A DNA stretch of 64,000 nt from Rhizobium esperanzae (GCF_014197615.1 NZ_JACIFY010000002.1:301554-365553); one strand, 5' to 3'; shown: positions 51,159-60,272, numbered from the stretch's first letter. A program made the numbers and translations. Notes: a model not told the origin generated them from the letters alone.

Positions 51159-52640
51159 ATGATCTACGACGCGCTCTTCGGCAAGCCTCTGATATCGCTC
51201 ATAATAGTCGGCTTCGCCGGCATCGTTGTCTGGCATCTGCTCTCCCGCCAGCGGCCGACGACGCGGCTGGTGGTGCAGATCCTGTTCTTTGGCCTGATGA
51301 CGCTGATCATCGTCGGCAGCGGCATCGAGCCTCACCGGTTTCAGGGATATGACTCGGAAGATCCGCAGGCCCTGCTCGTCGTTCTCGCGAAATCGCTCTG
51401 GTGGGTTCACCTGGCATGGGCCGTCATCGGCTTCATCAGGCTGTATCTGGTGCTGGAGGGCAGCCCTCGGGAGGCCCGCCTGCTCCAGGATCTCGTCATC
51501 GGCGTCGTCTATATCGGCATGGCGCTCTCGATCCTCGCCTTCGTTTTCGGCGTGCCGATCGGAACCCTCGTCGCGACATCGGGCGTGGTCGCCATCATTC
51601 TCGGTCTGGCGCTCCAGAACACGCTCGCCGACGTCTTTTCCGGCATCGCGCTGACGCTCGGCCGGCCCTATGTCATCGGCGACTGGATCCTGTTGAGCGA
51701 CGGCACGGAAGGGCGCGTCGTCGAAAGCAACTGGCGCGCGACACACATCCTGACCAGCGCAAACAATATCGTCGTCCTGCCGAACAGCTTTCTGGCGAAA
51801 CTCGGCCTGACCAATGTCAGCCGGCCGGATGAGACGCATCTGCTGATCCTTACCATCCGGATCGCCCCGACGCGGATGCCAGCATCGATCCGCCAGATCA
51901 TGCTCTCTGCTCTCACGAGCTGCAATTCGATCGTGCGCGAGCCGCCGCCCGTCGTGGCGCTGAAGGGGCTGGATGCCACCGCGCTCGAAGTCGAGCTGCA
52001 GTTCCGGGTGACGAGCCCCAGCCAGCGCGTGCCGGCGCGAAACGAGGTGCTCGATCTCGTCTATCGCCATTGCAAATCCGCCGGCCTGCTTCTGGCCGTT
52101 CCACCCGCGGCCAATGTCCTGACCACCGATCTGCCGACGGAAGAAAACGCCAGGCCGCCGAGCGTTACGCCGCTTGCGCTGATCGAAGCCATTCCGGTCT
52201 TTGCGACACTGAAGGCGGATGAGAAGCAGAAGCTCGCCGAGACCACCACGGTCCGGCAGTTCCGCAAAGGCGATGTGATCGTGCGGGAGGGCGAGATGCT
52301 GCCCTCGCTGATGATGGTGCGCGCCGGCATCATCGTGGCGCGGCGCGAAGGCGAAGAGCGCGGGCGGTTTGCGCCAGGCGATTTTTTCGGCGAGACCGGC
52401 CTTCTTGCCGGCATGCAGGAGGTCTGCGCCCTGGAGGCCCTGACCCCGGTGACGGTCTATGAAATCGACCAGGAGGCCTTCGCGCCGCTGCTCACCGAAC
52501 GCCCCGCTTTGGCCGAAGAGATCGCCGAAGCCCTCGCCGGCCGCGCCGAACGCTTCCGCGACGGCACAGCCCGGCCTGCGGAACAAGCTCACAACGCGCA
52601 CGCCATCCTGAAGACCATCAGGACCATTTTCAGGGCGTGA
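51159..52640 (+). CDS. MscS-type mechanosensitive channel with C-terminal cyclic-nucleotide-binding domain
   Basis: 493 residues: about four N-terminal transmembrane helices (8-28, 38-58, 75-97, 112-150), the MscS pore helix (VVAIILGLALQNTLADVFSGIAL) and beta domain to about 300, then a CNMP_binding domain at 345-465 (IPVFATLKADEKQKLAE, GDVIVREGEMLPSLMMV, FAPGDFFGETGLLAG). The fusion gates or modulates ion flux by cAMP/cGMP or ligand-free. Belongs with the redox operon by orientation; gap of 96 bases. Confidence 0.87.
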   Translation: MIYDALFGKPLISLIIVGFAGIVVWHLLSRQRPTTRLVVQILFFGLMTLIIVGSGIEPHRFQGYDSEDPQALLVVLAKSLWWVHLAWAVIGFIRLYLVLEGSPREARLLQDLVIGVVYIGMALSILAFVFGVPIGTLVATSGVVAIILGLALQNTLADVFSGIALTLGRPYVIGDWILLSDGTEGRVVESNWRATHILTSANNIVVLPNSFLAKLGLTNVSRPDETHLLILTIRIAPTRMPASIRQIMLSALTSCNSIVREPPPVVALKGLDATALEVELQFRVTSPSQRVPARNEVLDLVYRHCKSAGLLLAVPPAANVLTTDLPTEENARPPSVTPLALIEAIPVFATLKADEKQKLAETTTVRQFRKGDVIVREGEMLPSLMMVRAGIIVARREGEERGRFAPGDFFGETGLLAGMQEVCALEALTPVTVYEIDQEAFAPLLTERPALAEEIAEALAGRAERFRDGTARPAEQAHNAHAILKTIRTIFRA

Positions 52641-53129
52641 TCAGCCGGCACGCTGGAGCACCCATTGGAACGTGCTTTGCCAGATATCGGCCGGCACCTC
52701 CTCGGACAAGGTGCCGACGAGATCGGAGAGCCGCACGCGCCTCAGCGTATCGCGCCAGGCCTCGTCAGCTTCCCACATGACGCGTGCAACCGCGCAAGGC
52801 TTGCTGTCGCAATAGCCTGCTGGCCGGCACGGATTGTTCTCCCGGATATTCGTGCAGGTGAAGCTGCGCGCCTTTCCCTCGACCGCCTCGACAATGTCGA
52901 GGAAATTGATCTCGGAGGAGGATCTTGCAAGCCTGTAGCCGCCGCTCGGGCCGAGCGTGGTATCGACGAGCGAGGCTTGCGAAAGGCTTTGCAGCGCCTT
53001 GGAGAGATATTCCTTCGGCAGACCATGAAGCTCGGCGAGCGCCTTGGTGGAGAGATACCTGCCCTCGGGCAGGCCCGCGAGAACGGCGCAACAATGCAGC
53101 GCCCACTCGACCTGGCTTTTCAGGATCAT
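52641..53129 (-). CDS. Rrf2-family regulator with putative Fe-S cysteines
   Basis: 162 residues. Winged helix (STKALAELHGLPKEYLSKALQSLSQ, GPSGGYRLAR) and a cysteine cluster C92, C101, C107, C112 (FTCTN, NPCRPAGYCDSKPC), comparable to the three-Cys cluster of IscR, so an iron-sulfur or redox switch is plausible. Converges with the MscS gene directly at the stop. An operator GGATAT-AGA-ATATCC lies at 53169-53183 before its own gene and two more before the AhpD-like operon. Confidence 0.87.
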   Translation of the reverse strand: MILKSQVEWALHCCAVLAGLPEGRYLSTKALAELHGLPKEYLSKALQSLSQASLVDTTLGPSGGYRLARSSSEINFLDIVEAVEGKARSFTCTNIRENNPCRPAGYCDSKPCAVARVMWEADEAWRDTLRRVRLSDLVGTLSEEVPADIWQSTFQWVLQRAG

Positions 53130-53168
53130 TCAGCAACTCGTAATGGCTGGTTCGGCGAACCAAATTAA

Positions 53169-53183
53169 GGATATAGAATATCC
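53169..53183. promoter_or_regulatory. Rrf2-type operator before the rrf2 gene
   Basis: GGATATAGAATATCC: perfect 6-3-6 palindrome, 40 bases upstream of the Rrf2 start, identical in its halves to the sites at 49224-49257. Predicted autoregulation. Confidence 0.8.
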
Positions 53184-53381
53184 GCAAATCAGCATGATGT
53201 AAATAACCGGCGGCGACAGCGAAGACGTCCACCTTCGTCGAGCAGATCGCATCCCGGTGTGCCTCGCCGCAACCCGCCATTTTCCGCGAAAAACTTTCGC
53301 TCAGCCGGGAATAAAATCGCCTCGTCCCGTGTCTCATCTCCGGTATCGCAGTATTGCGTGCCCAACCCAAGGAGAGACATC

Positions 53382-53762
53382 ATGACATCCGTGAAATTCC
53401 TGTCCGTCGTGGCTGCCGCCGCCCTTGCCGCGACCGCTGCTTTTGCAGCCGCTCCCGTCAAGGAAGTCGAATCCGCCAAGGGCAAGGTGCTGGCCGGCGA
53501 AAACGGCATGACCCTCTACACCTTCAAAAAGGACGCCAAGGGCGTTTCCAACTGCAACGACGACTGCGCCAAGAACTGGCCACCGCTGATGGCCGCTTCC
53601 GATGCCAAGGCCGATGGTGCATATTCGATCATCGACCGTAAGGATGGTAAGAAGCAATGGGCCAAGGACGGCATGCCGCTCTACTACTGGGTCAAGGACA
53701 AGAAGGCCGGCGACATCACCGGCGACGGCGTCGGCGGCAACTGGGAACTCGCCAAACCTTGA
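53382..53762 (+). CDS. Secreted COG4315-type repeat protein
   Basis: 126 residues: signal peptide 1-22 (ATAAFAAAP) and the secreted-repeat motif of COG4315/PF03640 (MTLYTFKKDAKGVSNCNDDCAKNWPPLMAA, PLYYWVKDKKAGDITGDGV) with a Cys pair. Related lipoproteins bind heme or redox ligands in the envelope; function uncertain. GGGAATAAA at 53309-53317 and CGTG-type downstream bases look like an ECF sigma promoter. The next gene is an ECF sigma, so this is probably a target inside the same operon. Confidence 0.8.
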   Translation: MTSVKFLSVVAAAALAATAAFAAAPVKEVESAKGKVLAGENGMTLYTFKKDAKGVSNCNDDCAKNWPPLMAASDAKADGAYSIIDRKDGKKQWAKDGMPLYYWVKDKKAGDITGDGVGGNWELAKP

Positions 53763-53811
53763 TCACGGGGGCCTTGATGGCACAGGCCTCGATCAAAAGA
53801 GAACGGCTGGC

Positions 53812-54327
53812 GTGAAAACACCCGCACCCGACAGTTTCGAGGGCCAGATCCTGGCCCTCCTGCCCTCGCTCAGGCGCTATTCGCGCAGCCTGACGCGCTC
53901 GGATGCCGATGGCGAGGACCTGCTCCAGGATTGCGTCGAGAAGATTCTGACGCGCCGCGGCCAGTGGCGCGGCCTCAACCTGCGCGGCTGGGTCCTGACC
54001 ATCATGACCAATCTCTATCGCAACGGCCGGCGCGGCAAGGCGCGCGACGGCCTCGTCGAGTTCGACGCCGCGGCCGATATCGCCGCACCCGAACCGCCGG
54101 TCGATCCGCTGGAACGCGCGCGGCTCGACAACGCACTGAACAGCCTTTCGGAGGAGCACCGCGCCGTGCTGATGCTCGTGGTCATCGAGGGATATACCTA
54201 TGGCGAGGTCGCCACCGCCCTCGATATCCCGATTGGCACCGTCATGTCCCGCCTGTCGCGCGCCCGCCAGCGCGTCGCCGAGCGGCTGAAGGCCGACAAC
54301 GTCATTACGCTTCGGAGACCGAAATGA
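53812..54327 (+). CDS. ECF RNA polymerase sigma factor
   Basis: 171 residues: sigma2 (LLPSLRRYSRSLTRSDADGEDLLQDCVEKI) and sigma4 (LSEEHRAVLMLVVIEGYTYGEVATALDIPIGTVMSRLSRARQ). GTG start at 53812 after AGAGAAC; no better start is seen. Its last bases overlap the anti-sigma start (ATGA). Signal unknown; partners and target suggest an envelope or oxidative stress response. Confidence 0.87.
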   Translation: MKTPAPDSFEGQILALLPSLRRYSRSLTRSDADGEDLLQDCVEKILTRRGQWRGLNLRGWVLTIMTNLYRNGRRGKARDGLVEFDAAADIAAPEPPVDPLERARLDNALNSLSEEHRAVLMLVVIEGYTYGEVATALDIPIGTVMSRLSRARQRVAERLKADNVITLRRPK

Positions 54328-55106
54328 ACGAAGCCGACCCGATCGTCACCGAAGCCGATCTCCACGCCTATGCCGACGGCCAACTGCCGGAAACGGCCCG
54401 CGCGCGCATCGAAGCCTACCTCGCCGACAATCCCGACGAGGCGACGATGGTCGCCGAATGGCAGGCGCAGAACACGGGCATCCGGTCGCTGTTTTCAGGT
54501 TATGAAAAGGCAAAAGACATCGATCCCTTGCTCGTCATTCCCCCGCACAGCGTGTCGTCAAAGCGCAAAGGCTGGGCGATCGCCGCCTCGGCCCTTCTCG
54601 TCTTCGCGCTCGGCGCCGTCAGCGGCCATTATGGCCCCTCCCTTCTGGAAAAGCCGGAACTGCAGCTTGCCAGCTCCGAAACCTTGCCGAAACAGGCTGA
54701 GACGGCGTTTGCCGTCTATGCCGCCGAAGTTCGCCATCCCGTCGAGGTCTTTGCCGACGAGGAGGCCCACCTCGCCACCTGGCTCGGCAAGCGCCTGGCA
54801 ATCGAAAACCTCAAAATCCCGAGCCTGCAGCCGCTCGGCTTCAAGCTGGTCGGCGGCCGCCTGCTGCCGGTCGACGGTCGACCGGGCGCCATGTTCATGT
54901 ACGAGAACCAGACCGGCGAACGCCTGACCGTCCTGGTCGGCCGCAACGCCGAAAACCGCACGACCAGCTTCCGCTTCGCCTCCTCGGGCAATGTCGAGAC
55001 CTTCTACTGGATCGACGGCGAACTCGGCTACGCCGTCACCGGCGAAATCTCCCGCGAAACGCTGCGCGCGGTGGCCGAGGAGTGCTACCGGCAGTTCCCG
55101 TCATGA
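54324..55106 (+). CDS. Membrane anti-sigma factor
   Basis: 260 residues: N-terminal cytoplasmic sigma-binding domain (ADLHAYADGQLPETARARIEAYLADN, lacking the zinc HxxxCxxC of ZAS), one transmembrane helix at about 87-106 (WAIAASALLVFALGAV), and a periplasmic domain. It would hold the ECF sigma at the membrane until a periplasmic signal triggers release. Start overlaps the sigma gene; converges with the nitrile hydratase operon at 55106. Confidence 0.85.
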   Translation: MNEADPIVTEADLHAYADGQLPETARARIEAYLADNPDEATMVAEWQAQNTGIRSLFSGYEKAKDIDPLLVIPPHSVSSKRKGWAIAASALLVFALGAVSGHYGPSLLEKPELQLASSETLPKQAETAFAVYAAEVRHPVEVFADEEAHLATWLGKRLAIENLKIPSLQPLGFKLVGGRLLPVDGRPGAMFMYENQTGERLTVLVGRNAENRTTSFRFASSGNVETFYWIDGELGYAVTGEISRETLRAVAEECYRQFPS

Positions 55107-55472
55107 TTTTCGCAACGGATCATTGGCAAGCTCGATCGGCTTGCCATGCGGCGTCGCCTCGGCCGCCCGCTGCCAGCTCTTCTGCAGATCTGAGATGACG
55201 GAGGCATCCGCCACGCCGCGACTGACCAGGAGTGCGGAAAGGGCCACCACCCAGCGGTCGAAATAATCGCTGCCGTCTTCCGCTCGACCTGGCTGATGCA
55301 ATTCCTTCGAGAGAGAGGCAGCCCATTCGCTCCAGGTGAAAAGGCCTTTTTCGTGCAGCTGCACAGTCATGGCGAAGGCTTCCGCCGCCCAGGGCTCAGG
55401 GAAAACAGGATCGCCCTCCGGCGACTTCGGCAGATCAGGCGATTGCGAGAGCTGAGAGGGGTTTTCACACAC
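55101..55472 (-). CDS. Nitrile hydratase activator/accessory protein
   Basis: About 123 residues; FPEPWAAEAFAMTVQLHEKGLFTWSEWAASLSKEL is the hallmark of nitrile hydratase accessory proteins (P14K/NhlE-like), which help insert cobalt into the alpha subunit. A GTG start at 55472 overlaps the beta-subunit stop (GTGTGA), which suits coupling; an ATG eight codons upstream (55496) is possible. Last gene of the nth operon. Confidence 0.83.
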   Translation of the reverse strand: MCENPSQLSQSPDLPKSPEGDPVFPEPWAAEAFAMTVQLHEKGLFTWSEWAASLSKELHQPGRAEDGSDYFDRWVVALSALLVSRGVADASVISDLQKSWQRAAEATPHGKPIELANDPLRKS

Positions 55473-56130
55473 GCTCAAGATAGCTCTCCCATGCATCGAT
55501 CGAGACCGTCAGTGACGGTGACGGGTCCGTGCCCTCGCCCCACACCTCCGTGCCGTCGAAGACGACGGTATAAAGCCATTGCGCGTTTTCGCCTTTGCCA
55601 TGGGCATTGTCGTCAGGAAAGACGAAGGAACCCTGCACAGCTTCGACGATGCCGGTCTTGGCCCTGGCATAACGCGGCAGACGCGTATGGGTGGCCGGAT
55701 TGAAATTCTTCGTCCGAACCGTCTCACCGACCACGAAGAGCGGAGCGGCCTCGACAGGACGATCACAAGGCCCGCCTTTGGCCAGAGCCGCCGGCACCAT
55801 CTCCGCCTTCAGCACCCGCTTCGGCGTGGAGCCCGCCTGCAGCTTCTGCCCGCTGGAAAGCTCTTCGCGCGTCGCAAAGCCGTGCCGTTCGAGCAGCGTT
55901 TCGACGCCACGGATCCAGATCTCGTAATAGCTCGCCGCGAGATAATCGGCGGGCGGAATATTTTCGCGCGCATGCCGGCTTTCATCGATCGTCCAGGCCC
56001 CGAAAGCGCCGCAGGAAAGCGTGATGCCGAGCGCCCGCTTTTCCCATTCGGCATGGAAATAGGGCTCGTCCTTCTCGGGCGCGACAGGCCCGAAACCCAT
56101 CTGCCCGCCGAGATCATGCGGTCCGTTCAT
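55465..56130 (-). CDS. nthB: Nitrile hydratase beta subunit
   Basis: 221 residues. N-terminal [16 protein letters not shown] and C-terminal SH3-like block with [19 protein letters not shown] are characteristic. Forms an alpha2beta2 enzyme with NthA converting nitriles to amides. Start overlaps the alpha-subunit stop by 4 bases. Expressed from the alpha promoter. Confidence 0.92.
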   Translation of the reverse strand: MNGPHDLGGQMGFGPVAPEKDEPYFHAEWEKRALGITLSCGAFGAWTIDESRHARENIPPADYLAASYYEIWIRGVETLLERHGFATREELSSGQKLQAGSTPKRVLKAEMVPAALAKGGPCDRPVEAAPLFVVGETVRTKNFNPATHTRLPRYARAKTGIVEAVQGSFVFPDDNAHGKGENAQWLYTVVFDGTEVWGEGTDPSPSLTVSIDAWESYLERV

Positions 56131-56771
56131 GACAGAGCCTCCGGGCTGCCTGCAACAGCCGTCCCGATCATCGCATCGCGGCTGACGAGACCGGCCAATG
56201 CGGCTTCGTCCATGCCTTCCGTACCCTTGGGCCGCTCGGGGATGACGAGATAACGCAACTCCGCCGTCGAATCCCAGACGCGGATCTTCTTCTCCTCAGT
56301 CAGCACCAGCCCGAATTCGGCAAGCACGCCGCGCGGGTCGATGACGGCGCGCGAGCGATAGGCCGGCGCCTTGTACCAGACTGGCGGCAGGCCGAGCACC
56401 GACCAGGGATAACAGGAGCAGAGCGTGCAGACGATGAGGTTATGGGTGTCGGGCGTATTGAAGACGGCGCGCATATGCTCGCCCTGCCGGCCGGTGTAAC
56501 CGAGACTGGCAATCGCCGCGGTCGCATCGCGTTTCAGCCAGTCCGCGAAGTTGGCATCGCTCCAGGCTTTGGCGACAACATGCGCGCCGTTACGCGGCCC
56601 CACCTTCGTCTCGTAAGTCTCGACAATCGCATCGATCGCCGCCGGATCGATCAACCCCTTCTCCGTCAGCAGCGTTTCCAGCGCTTTGACGCGGGCTTGC
56701 ATGTCGGAATAGTGATTGTCGTGATGGTGGCGGTGGTGGTCATGATCCGCATGATCTTCTCTGTGCCGCAT
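56127..56771 (-). CDS. nthA: Nitrile hydratase alpha subunit, cobalt type
   Basis: 214 residues. The metal claw VCTLCSC (C115, C118, C120) carries the Thr typical of cobalt enzymes (Fe-types have Ser). A His-rich N-terminal extension ([17 protein letters not shown], about residues 7-23) precedes the fold and could bind or store metal. Start 56771 follows GGGAGGG. Hydrates nitriles, for instance indole-3-acetonitrile, to amides; no amidase gene is adjacent. Confidence 0.92.
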   Translation of the reverse strand: MRHREDHADHDHHRHHHDNHYSDMQARVKALETLLTEKGLIDPAAIDAIVETYETKVGPRNGAHVVAKAWSDANFADWLKRDATAAIASLGYTGRQGEHMRAVFNTPDTHNLIVCTLCSCYPWSVLGLPPVWYKAPAYRSRAVIDPRGVLAEFGLVLTEEKKIRVWDSTAELRYLVIPERPKGTEGMDEAALAGLVSRDAMIGTAVAGSPEALS

Positions 56772-56936
56772 AACGCCCTCCCGAATAGGTTGCCTGATCT
56801 TAGGCGCTGGCCGGACGGCCGCCAAGTGCGTTTCCCGTCAAGAGGAGGCCTGGCGAATAGGGATTGGTTAAGCAAACCATCTTTCGCTCCGCCGACATAA
56901 CCAAACGTTAATGGCTTCATCATCAGATTGCACCGC

Positions 56937-57698
56937 ATGAAAACTCCGACATTCGGCCGAAGAACCACTCCGCACGCCTCTTCCGCCTCCCCTCAGCCGG
57001 AGGAAATGGACACCCATGCGCAAAGCGCTGTGCGGGACGATCCACGTCGGCACGAAGCCACCAATCCTTTGCATGGCCCGAGGCTCGTGGCCCGCTCGCT
57101 CCTCGACCGGATCCATCAGCAAATGGCCCAAGACGGCCGTTTTCGGAAGATCGATCTACTGGCGGCGCTCGGATCAATCGGCGGATTCTCCTGTGTTCTT
57201 GCCGCCCTCAATGTGGCTGAAGCAGGACAATGCCGCGACGGCGCCGATCTCATCATCATTGAAACAAGGGATGGATCTCGCTTTTACTCGGGCAATCTGA
57301 CGAATGCCTTCCTGCTTGAAAGCCATGATTCACTGCTGGCGCTCACCTATAGCGCCGCCGGAAACCAGGGCGCGGTTCTGTCGCAGGAGACGGTCCTCGA
57401 TACGTTTCGCCATGTCGCGGCCACCATCGGCGATCCGCAGTTCGGTAAGCCACGGCTGACCGATGGCGACCAGCCCGGCGCCCTGCCCATCAGCTACGTC
57501 AGGCGCCTCTGGCCGATCGCTCTGCATGTATTGGATATGAACCATGTCCCGGTCCGACGGCGGCCGTTGGCGATCGGCATGGCGATCGAGCTTGCTTTCG
57601 CAATCGACGAGCAAGCAATAGAGCCGCTGCTGGCGGCGCAGATCGTCACCGAATGCGCCGTTCCCATGGCAAAAATCGATCCGCGTAAAATTGCTTGA
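56937..57698 (+). CDS. Conserved hypothetical protein
   Basis: Up to 253 residues. A polar N-terminal part is followed by a helical, hydrophobic globular domain (LAALGSIGGFSCVLAALNVAE, LIIIETRDGSRFYSGNLTNAFLL). No signal peptide and no motif I recognise. The start is unsure: ATG at 56937 or ATG at 57006, which has GGAGG only two bases away. Function unknown. Confidence 0.55.
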   Translation: MKTPTFGRRTTPHASSASPQPEEMDTHAQSAVRDDPRRHEATNPLHGPRLVARSLLDRIHQQMAQDGRFRKIDLLAALGSIGGFSCVLAALNVAEAGQCRDGADLIIIETRDGSRFYSGNLTNAFLLESHDSLLALTYSAAGNQGAVLSQETVLDTFRHVAATIGDPQFGKPRLTDGDQPGALPISYVRRLWPIALHVLDMNHVPVRRRPLAIGMAIELAFAIDEQAIEPLLAAQIVTECAVPMAKIDPRKIA

Positions 57699-57789
57699 GG
57701 CATCAGGGTCAACATCTATTGTCCTTGCCGAGCATGACGACGGCTCCTGACCCCAAAAAGACCATTTCCGATTTTTCGGTAACCTCCTT

Positions 57790-59073
57790 ATGAATATCCT
57801 CATTCTCGGTGCTACAGGCTTTATCGGTTCGGCGGTCGCGGCAAGATTGCTAGAGGATGGTCACGTCATCACCGGGCTTGGCCGTAATCCCGACCGAGCG
57901 CGCCTCCGTCAACCCGACATCCGCTGGATCAGCGCAAATCTGGCTAAGATGACTGTTGCGGCCGACTGGACGTCGGTGCTTGAAGGCCAGCAGATTGTCG
58001 TCAACAGCGCTGGCGCCTTGCAGGACGGCCTCTTTGACGACCTTGCCGCCACGCAGAAAAGCGCGATGATCGCGCTGCAGGCAGCAGCGCGCATGGCCGG
58101 CGTGAAGTTGATCGTCCAGATATCGGCGCGCACTGACGGCGCCGGTCGTGACCAGCCCTTTTTAGCAACCAAGCGCGCCGCCGACTTGGCGCTTGCCGCA
58201 AGCGGCATCCCCTACGTGATACTGCGCCCAGCGCTAGTGCTCGGCCGAAACGCCCACGGCGGCACGGCACTGCTGCGTTCCCTTGCTACTTTCCCCCTCT
58301 TCCTGCCACTCATCCATGCCGACAGCCCGGTCGAAACCGTGGCCGTCGAAGATGTCGCCGCCGCAGTCTCAGTCGCAATCTCTGGTACACTCCCCTCCGG
58401 CAGCGATATCGAACTGGCGACCGAAGAACGGCACACGCTCGCGAGTCTCGTCAAACTCCACCGCGCCTGGCTCGGCCTGCCGGATGCACCAGTCATTTCC
58501 ATTCCGCCCGATCTTGCAAGGCCGGTCACATGGCTTGCGGATATGGCCGGTCATGTCGGTTGGCGCTCGCCGCTACGCTCCACCGCCATGACCGTCATGT
58601 CCGAAGGTATCAGCATCGATCGCGCGCCACCGTCAGGCCTGACGACTCTCTCCGCGGCCGCAACGCTCTCGGCCAATCCCTCCGGCGTGCAGGATCTCTG
58701 GTTTGCCCGCCTCTATCTCCTGAAGCCGCTCGTCATAGCAGGCCTCTCCGCCTTCTGGCTGCTCTCCGGCCTGATCCCGCTGCTGGCGCTGGGGAAGACA
58801 TCGGCTCACTTCCTGCCGTTCATGCCCGAGGCGGCGGCAACGACGTTGACGCTTGCGACCTGCCTGATCGACGCGGCACTCGGCACCGCCGTGCTTGTCC
58901 GTCCGCTCGCCAAACGCGCCCTCCTCGGCATGCTGGCCGTGTCTGTCGCCTATCTCACCGGCGCCAGTCTGCTCGAACCGGCGCTCTGGCTCGATCCGCT
59001 CGGCGTCCTCGTCAAGGTGCTGCCGTCGATCCTGCTGACGCTGACGGCCCTTGCCACCCTGGATGAACGCTGA
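57790..59073 (+). CDS. SDR-type NAD(P)-binding domain fused to a DoxX-like membrane domain
   Basis: 427 residues. N-terminal atypical SDR (MNILILGATGFIGSAVAARLL, about 1-300) and a C-terminal DoxX-like membrane part with four hydrophobic helices (about 310-425). Family known as SDR with DoxX-like tail (YbjT/COG0702 plus PF13781). Followed with a one-base overlap (TGATG) by the DUF2269 gene, a conserved pairing; function not established. Confidence 0.84.
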   Translation: MNILILGATGFIGSAVAARLLEDGHVITGLGRNPDRARLRQPDIRWISANLAKMTVAADWTSVLEGQQIVVNSAGALQDGLFDDLAATQKSAMIALQAAARMAGVKLIVQISARTDGAGRDQPFLATKRAADLALAASGIPYVILRPALVLGRNAHGGTALLRSLATFPLFLPLIHADSPVETVAVEDVAAAVSVAISGTLPSGSDIELATEERHTLASLVKLHRAWLGLPDAPVISIPPDLARPVTWLADMAGHVGWRSPLRSTAMTVMSEGISIDRAPPSGLTTLSAAATLSANPSGVQDLWFARLYLLKPLVIAGLSAFWLLSGLIPLLALGKTSAHFLPFMPEAAATTLTLATCLIDAALGTAVLVRPLAKRALLGMLAVSVAYLTGASLLEPALWLDPLGVLVKVLPSILLTLTALATLDER

Positions 59074-59549
59074 TGCTCGAGGAATTGCTGCTGCTTGCCC
59101 ATGTCGTCGGTGCGACCGTGCTCTTCGGCACCGGCGCCGGCATCGCCTTCTTCATGGTGATGGCACACCGGACGCGTGATCCCGTGCTGATCGCCCATGT
59201 CGCCGCAACCGTCGTCATCGCCGACACCGTCTTCACGGCGACCGCTGCCCTTCTCCAGCCGGTGACCGGTTATCTTCTCGCCCGCATTATCGGCTGGGAG
59301 CTGTCGGAAGGCTGGATCGCCTTGTCGCTGCTGCTTTATGTCCTGACCGGCCTGTTCTGGCTGCCGGTCGTCTGGATCCAGATCCGGCTGCGCGATCTCG
59401 CCCGCGCCGCTGTGGCCTCGTCAAGCCCCTTGCCGCGGGCCTATTTCAGCCTCTACCGCATCTGGTTCGCCTGCGGCTTCCCGGCCTTTTCGGCCGTCGT
59501 CGGCATTCTCTGGCTGATGCTGACGAAACCGTCGATCAGCCTATTTTAA
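59073..59549 (+). CDS. DUF2269 integral membrane protein
   Basis: 158 residues with four transmembrane helices (LLLLAHVVGATVLFGTGAGIAFF and so on). DUF2269 family, usually next to SDR-DoxX genes. Conserved His10 and Arg residues could bind heme or quinone. Overlaps the SDR gene by one base and converges with lysE-like gene (overlap of 9 bases). Confidence 0.82.
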   Translation: MLEELLLLAHVVGATVLFGTGAGIAFFMVMAHRTRDPVLIAHVAATVVIADTVFTATAALLQPVTGYLLARIIGWELSEGWIALSLLLYVLTGLFWLPVVWIQIRLRDLARAAVASSSPLPRAYFSLYRIWFACGFPAFSAVVGILWLMLTKPSISLF

Positions 59550-60134
59550 CATCGGCCAGAGGCTCGCCACCAGCAGCACCGCCATGCTGATATTGAACCA
59601 TTTCAGCCGTATGGGATCGGAAAGCCATTCCCGGAGCGCCGAGCCGAAACCCGCCCATGTCGAAACGCTGGGAACATTGACCGCCGCAAAAGCCAGACCG
59701 ACGATCAGCACGCTGACGAGATAAAGCTGCGGATTGGTATAGGTCGCCATCGCCGTCACCGCCATCACCCAGGCTTTCGGATTGACCCATTGAAAGGCCG
59801 CCGCCGACACAAAGGACATCGGCTCTGTGCCGCTCCTGCCTTCGCTGAGCGACCGCGAAGAGGCGATCTTCCAGGCAATCCAGACGAGATAGGCGCCGCC
59901 GGCAAATTTCAGCGCCGTATAGACCGCCGGCATCGTATGCAGCAGCGCGCCGAGCCCGAGGCCGACCCCGAGGAGCAGCGAGAAAAACCCGGCACCGATG
60001 CCGAACATATGCGGGATCGTCCTGCGGAAACCGAAATTCACGCCCGAGGCGAAGAGCATCATATTGTTCGGCCCCGGCGTGATCGACGTCGTGAAGGCGA
60101 ACAGAACGAGGGCGAGAAACGTATCCAGCGGCAT
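59541..60134 (-). CDS. LysE/RhtB-family amino acid exporter
   Basis: 197 residues, six transmembrane helices. TSITPGPNNMMLFASGVNFG near residue 15-35 is the family signature. Exports amino acids or derivatives such as homoserine/threonine analogues. Start 60134, GGGAGGTCG upstream. Monocistronic. Confidence 0.9.
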   Translation of the reverse strand: MPLDTFLALVLFAFTTSITPGPNNMMLFASGVNFGFRRTIPHMFGIGAGFFSLLLGVGLGLGALLHTMPAVYTALKFAGGAYLVWIAWKIASSRSLSEGRSGTEPMSFVSAAAFQWVNPKAWVMAVTAMATYTNPQLYLVSVLIVGLAFAAVNVPSVSTWAGFGSALREWLSDPIRLKWFNISMAVLLVASLWPMLK

Positions 60135-60272
60135 GCGACCTCCCGAAGCCGGCTTTTCCAGCAGCCCGCTTTATTTAGGTCAGCATAATTGCCCTAAATC
60201 GCCGATGCCATTGCATCATTGTCATGGTGACAGGATTACTTGAAAGTTAGCGGCACAGCCCAATCTCCTGTC

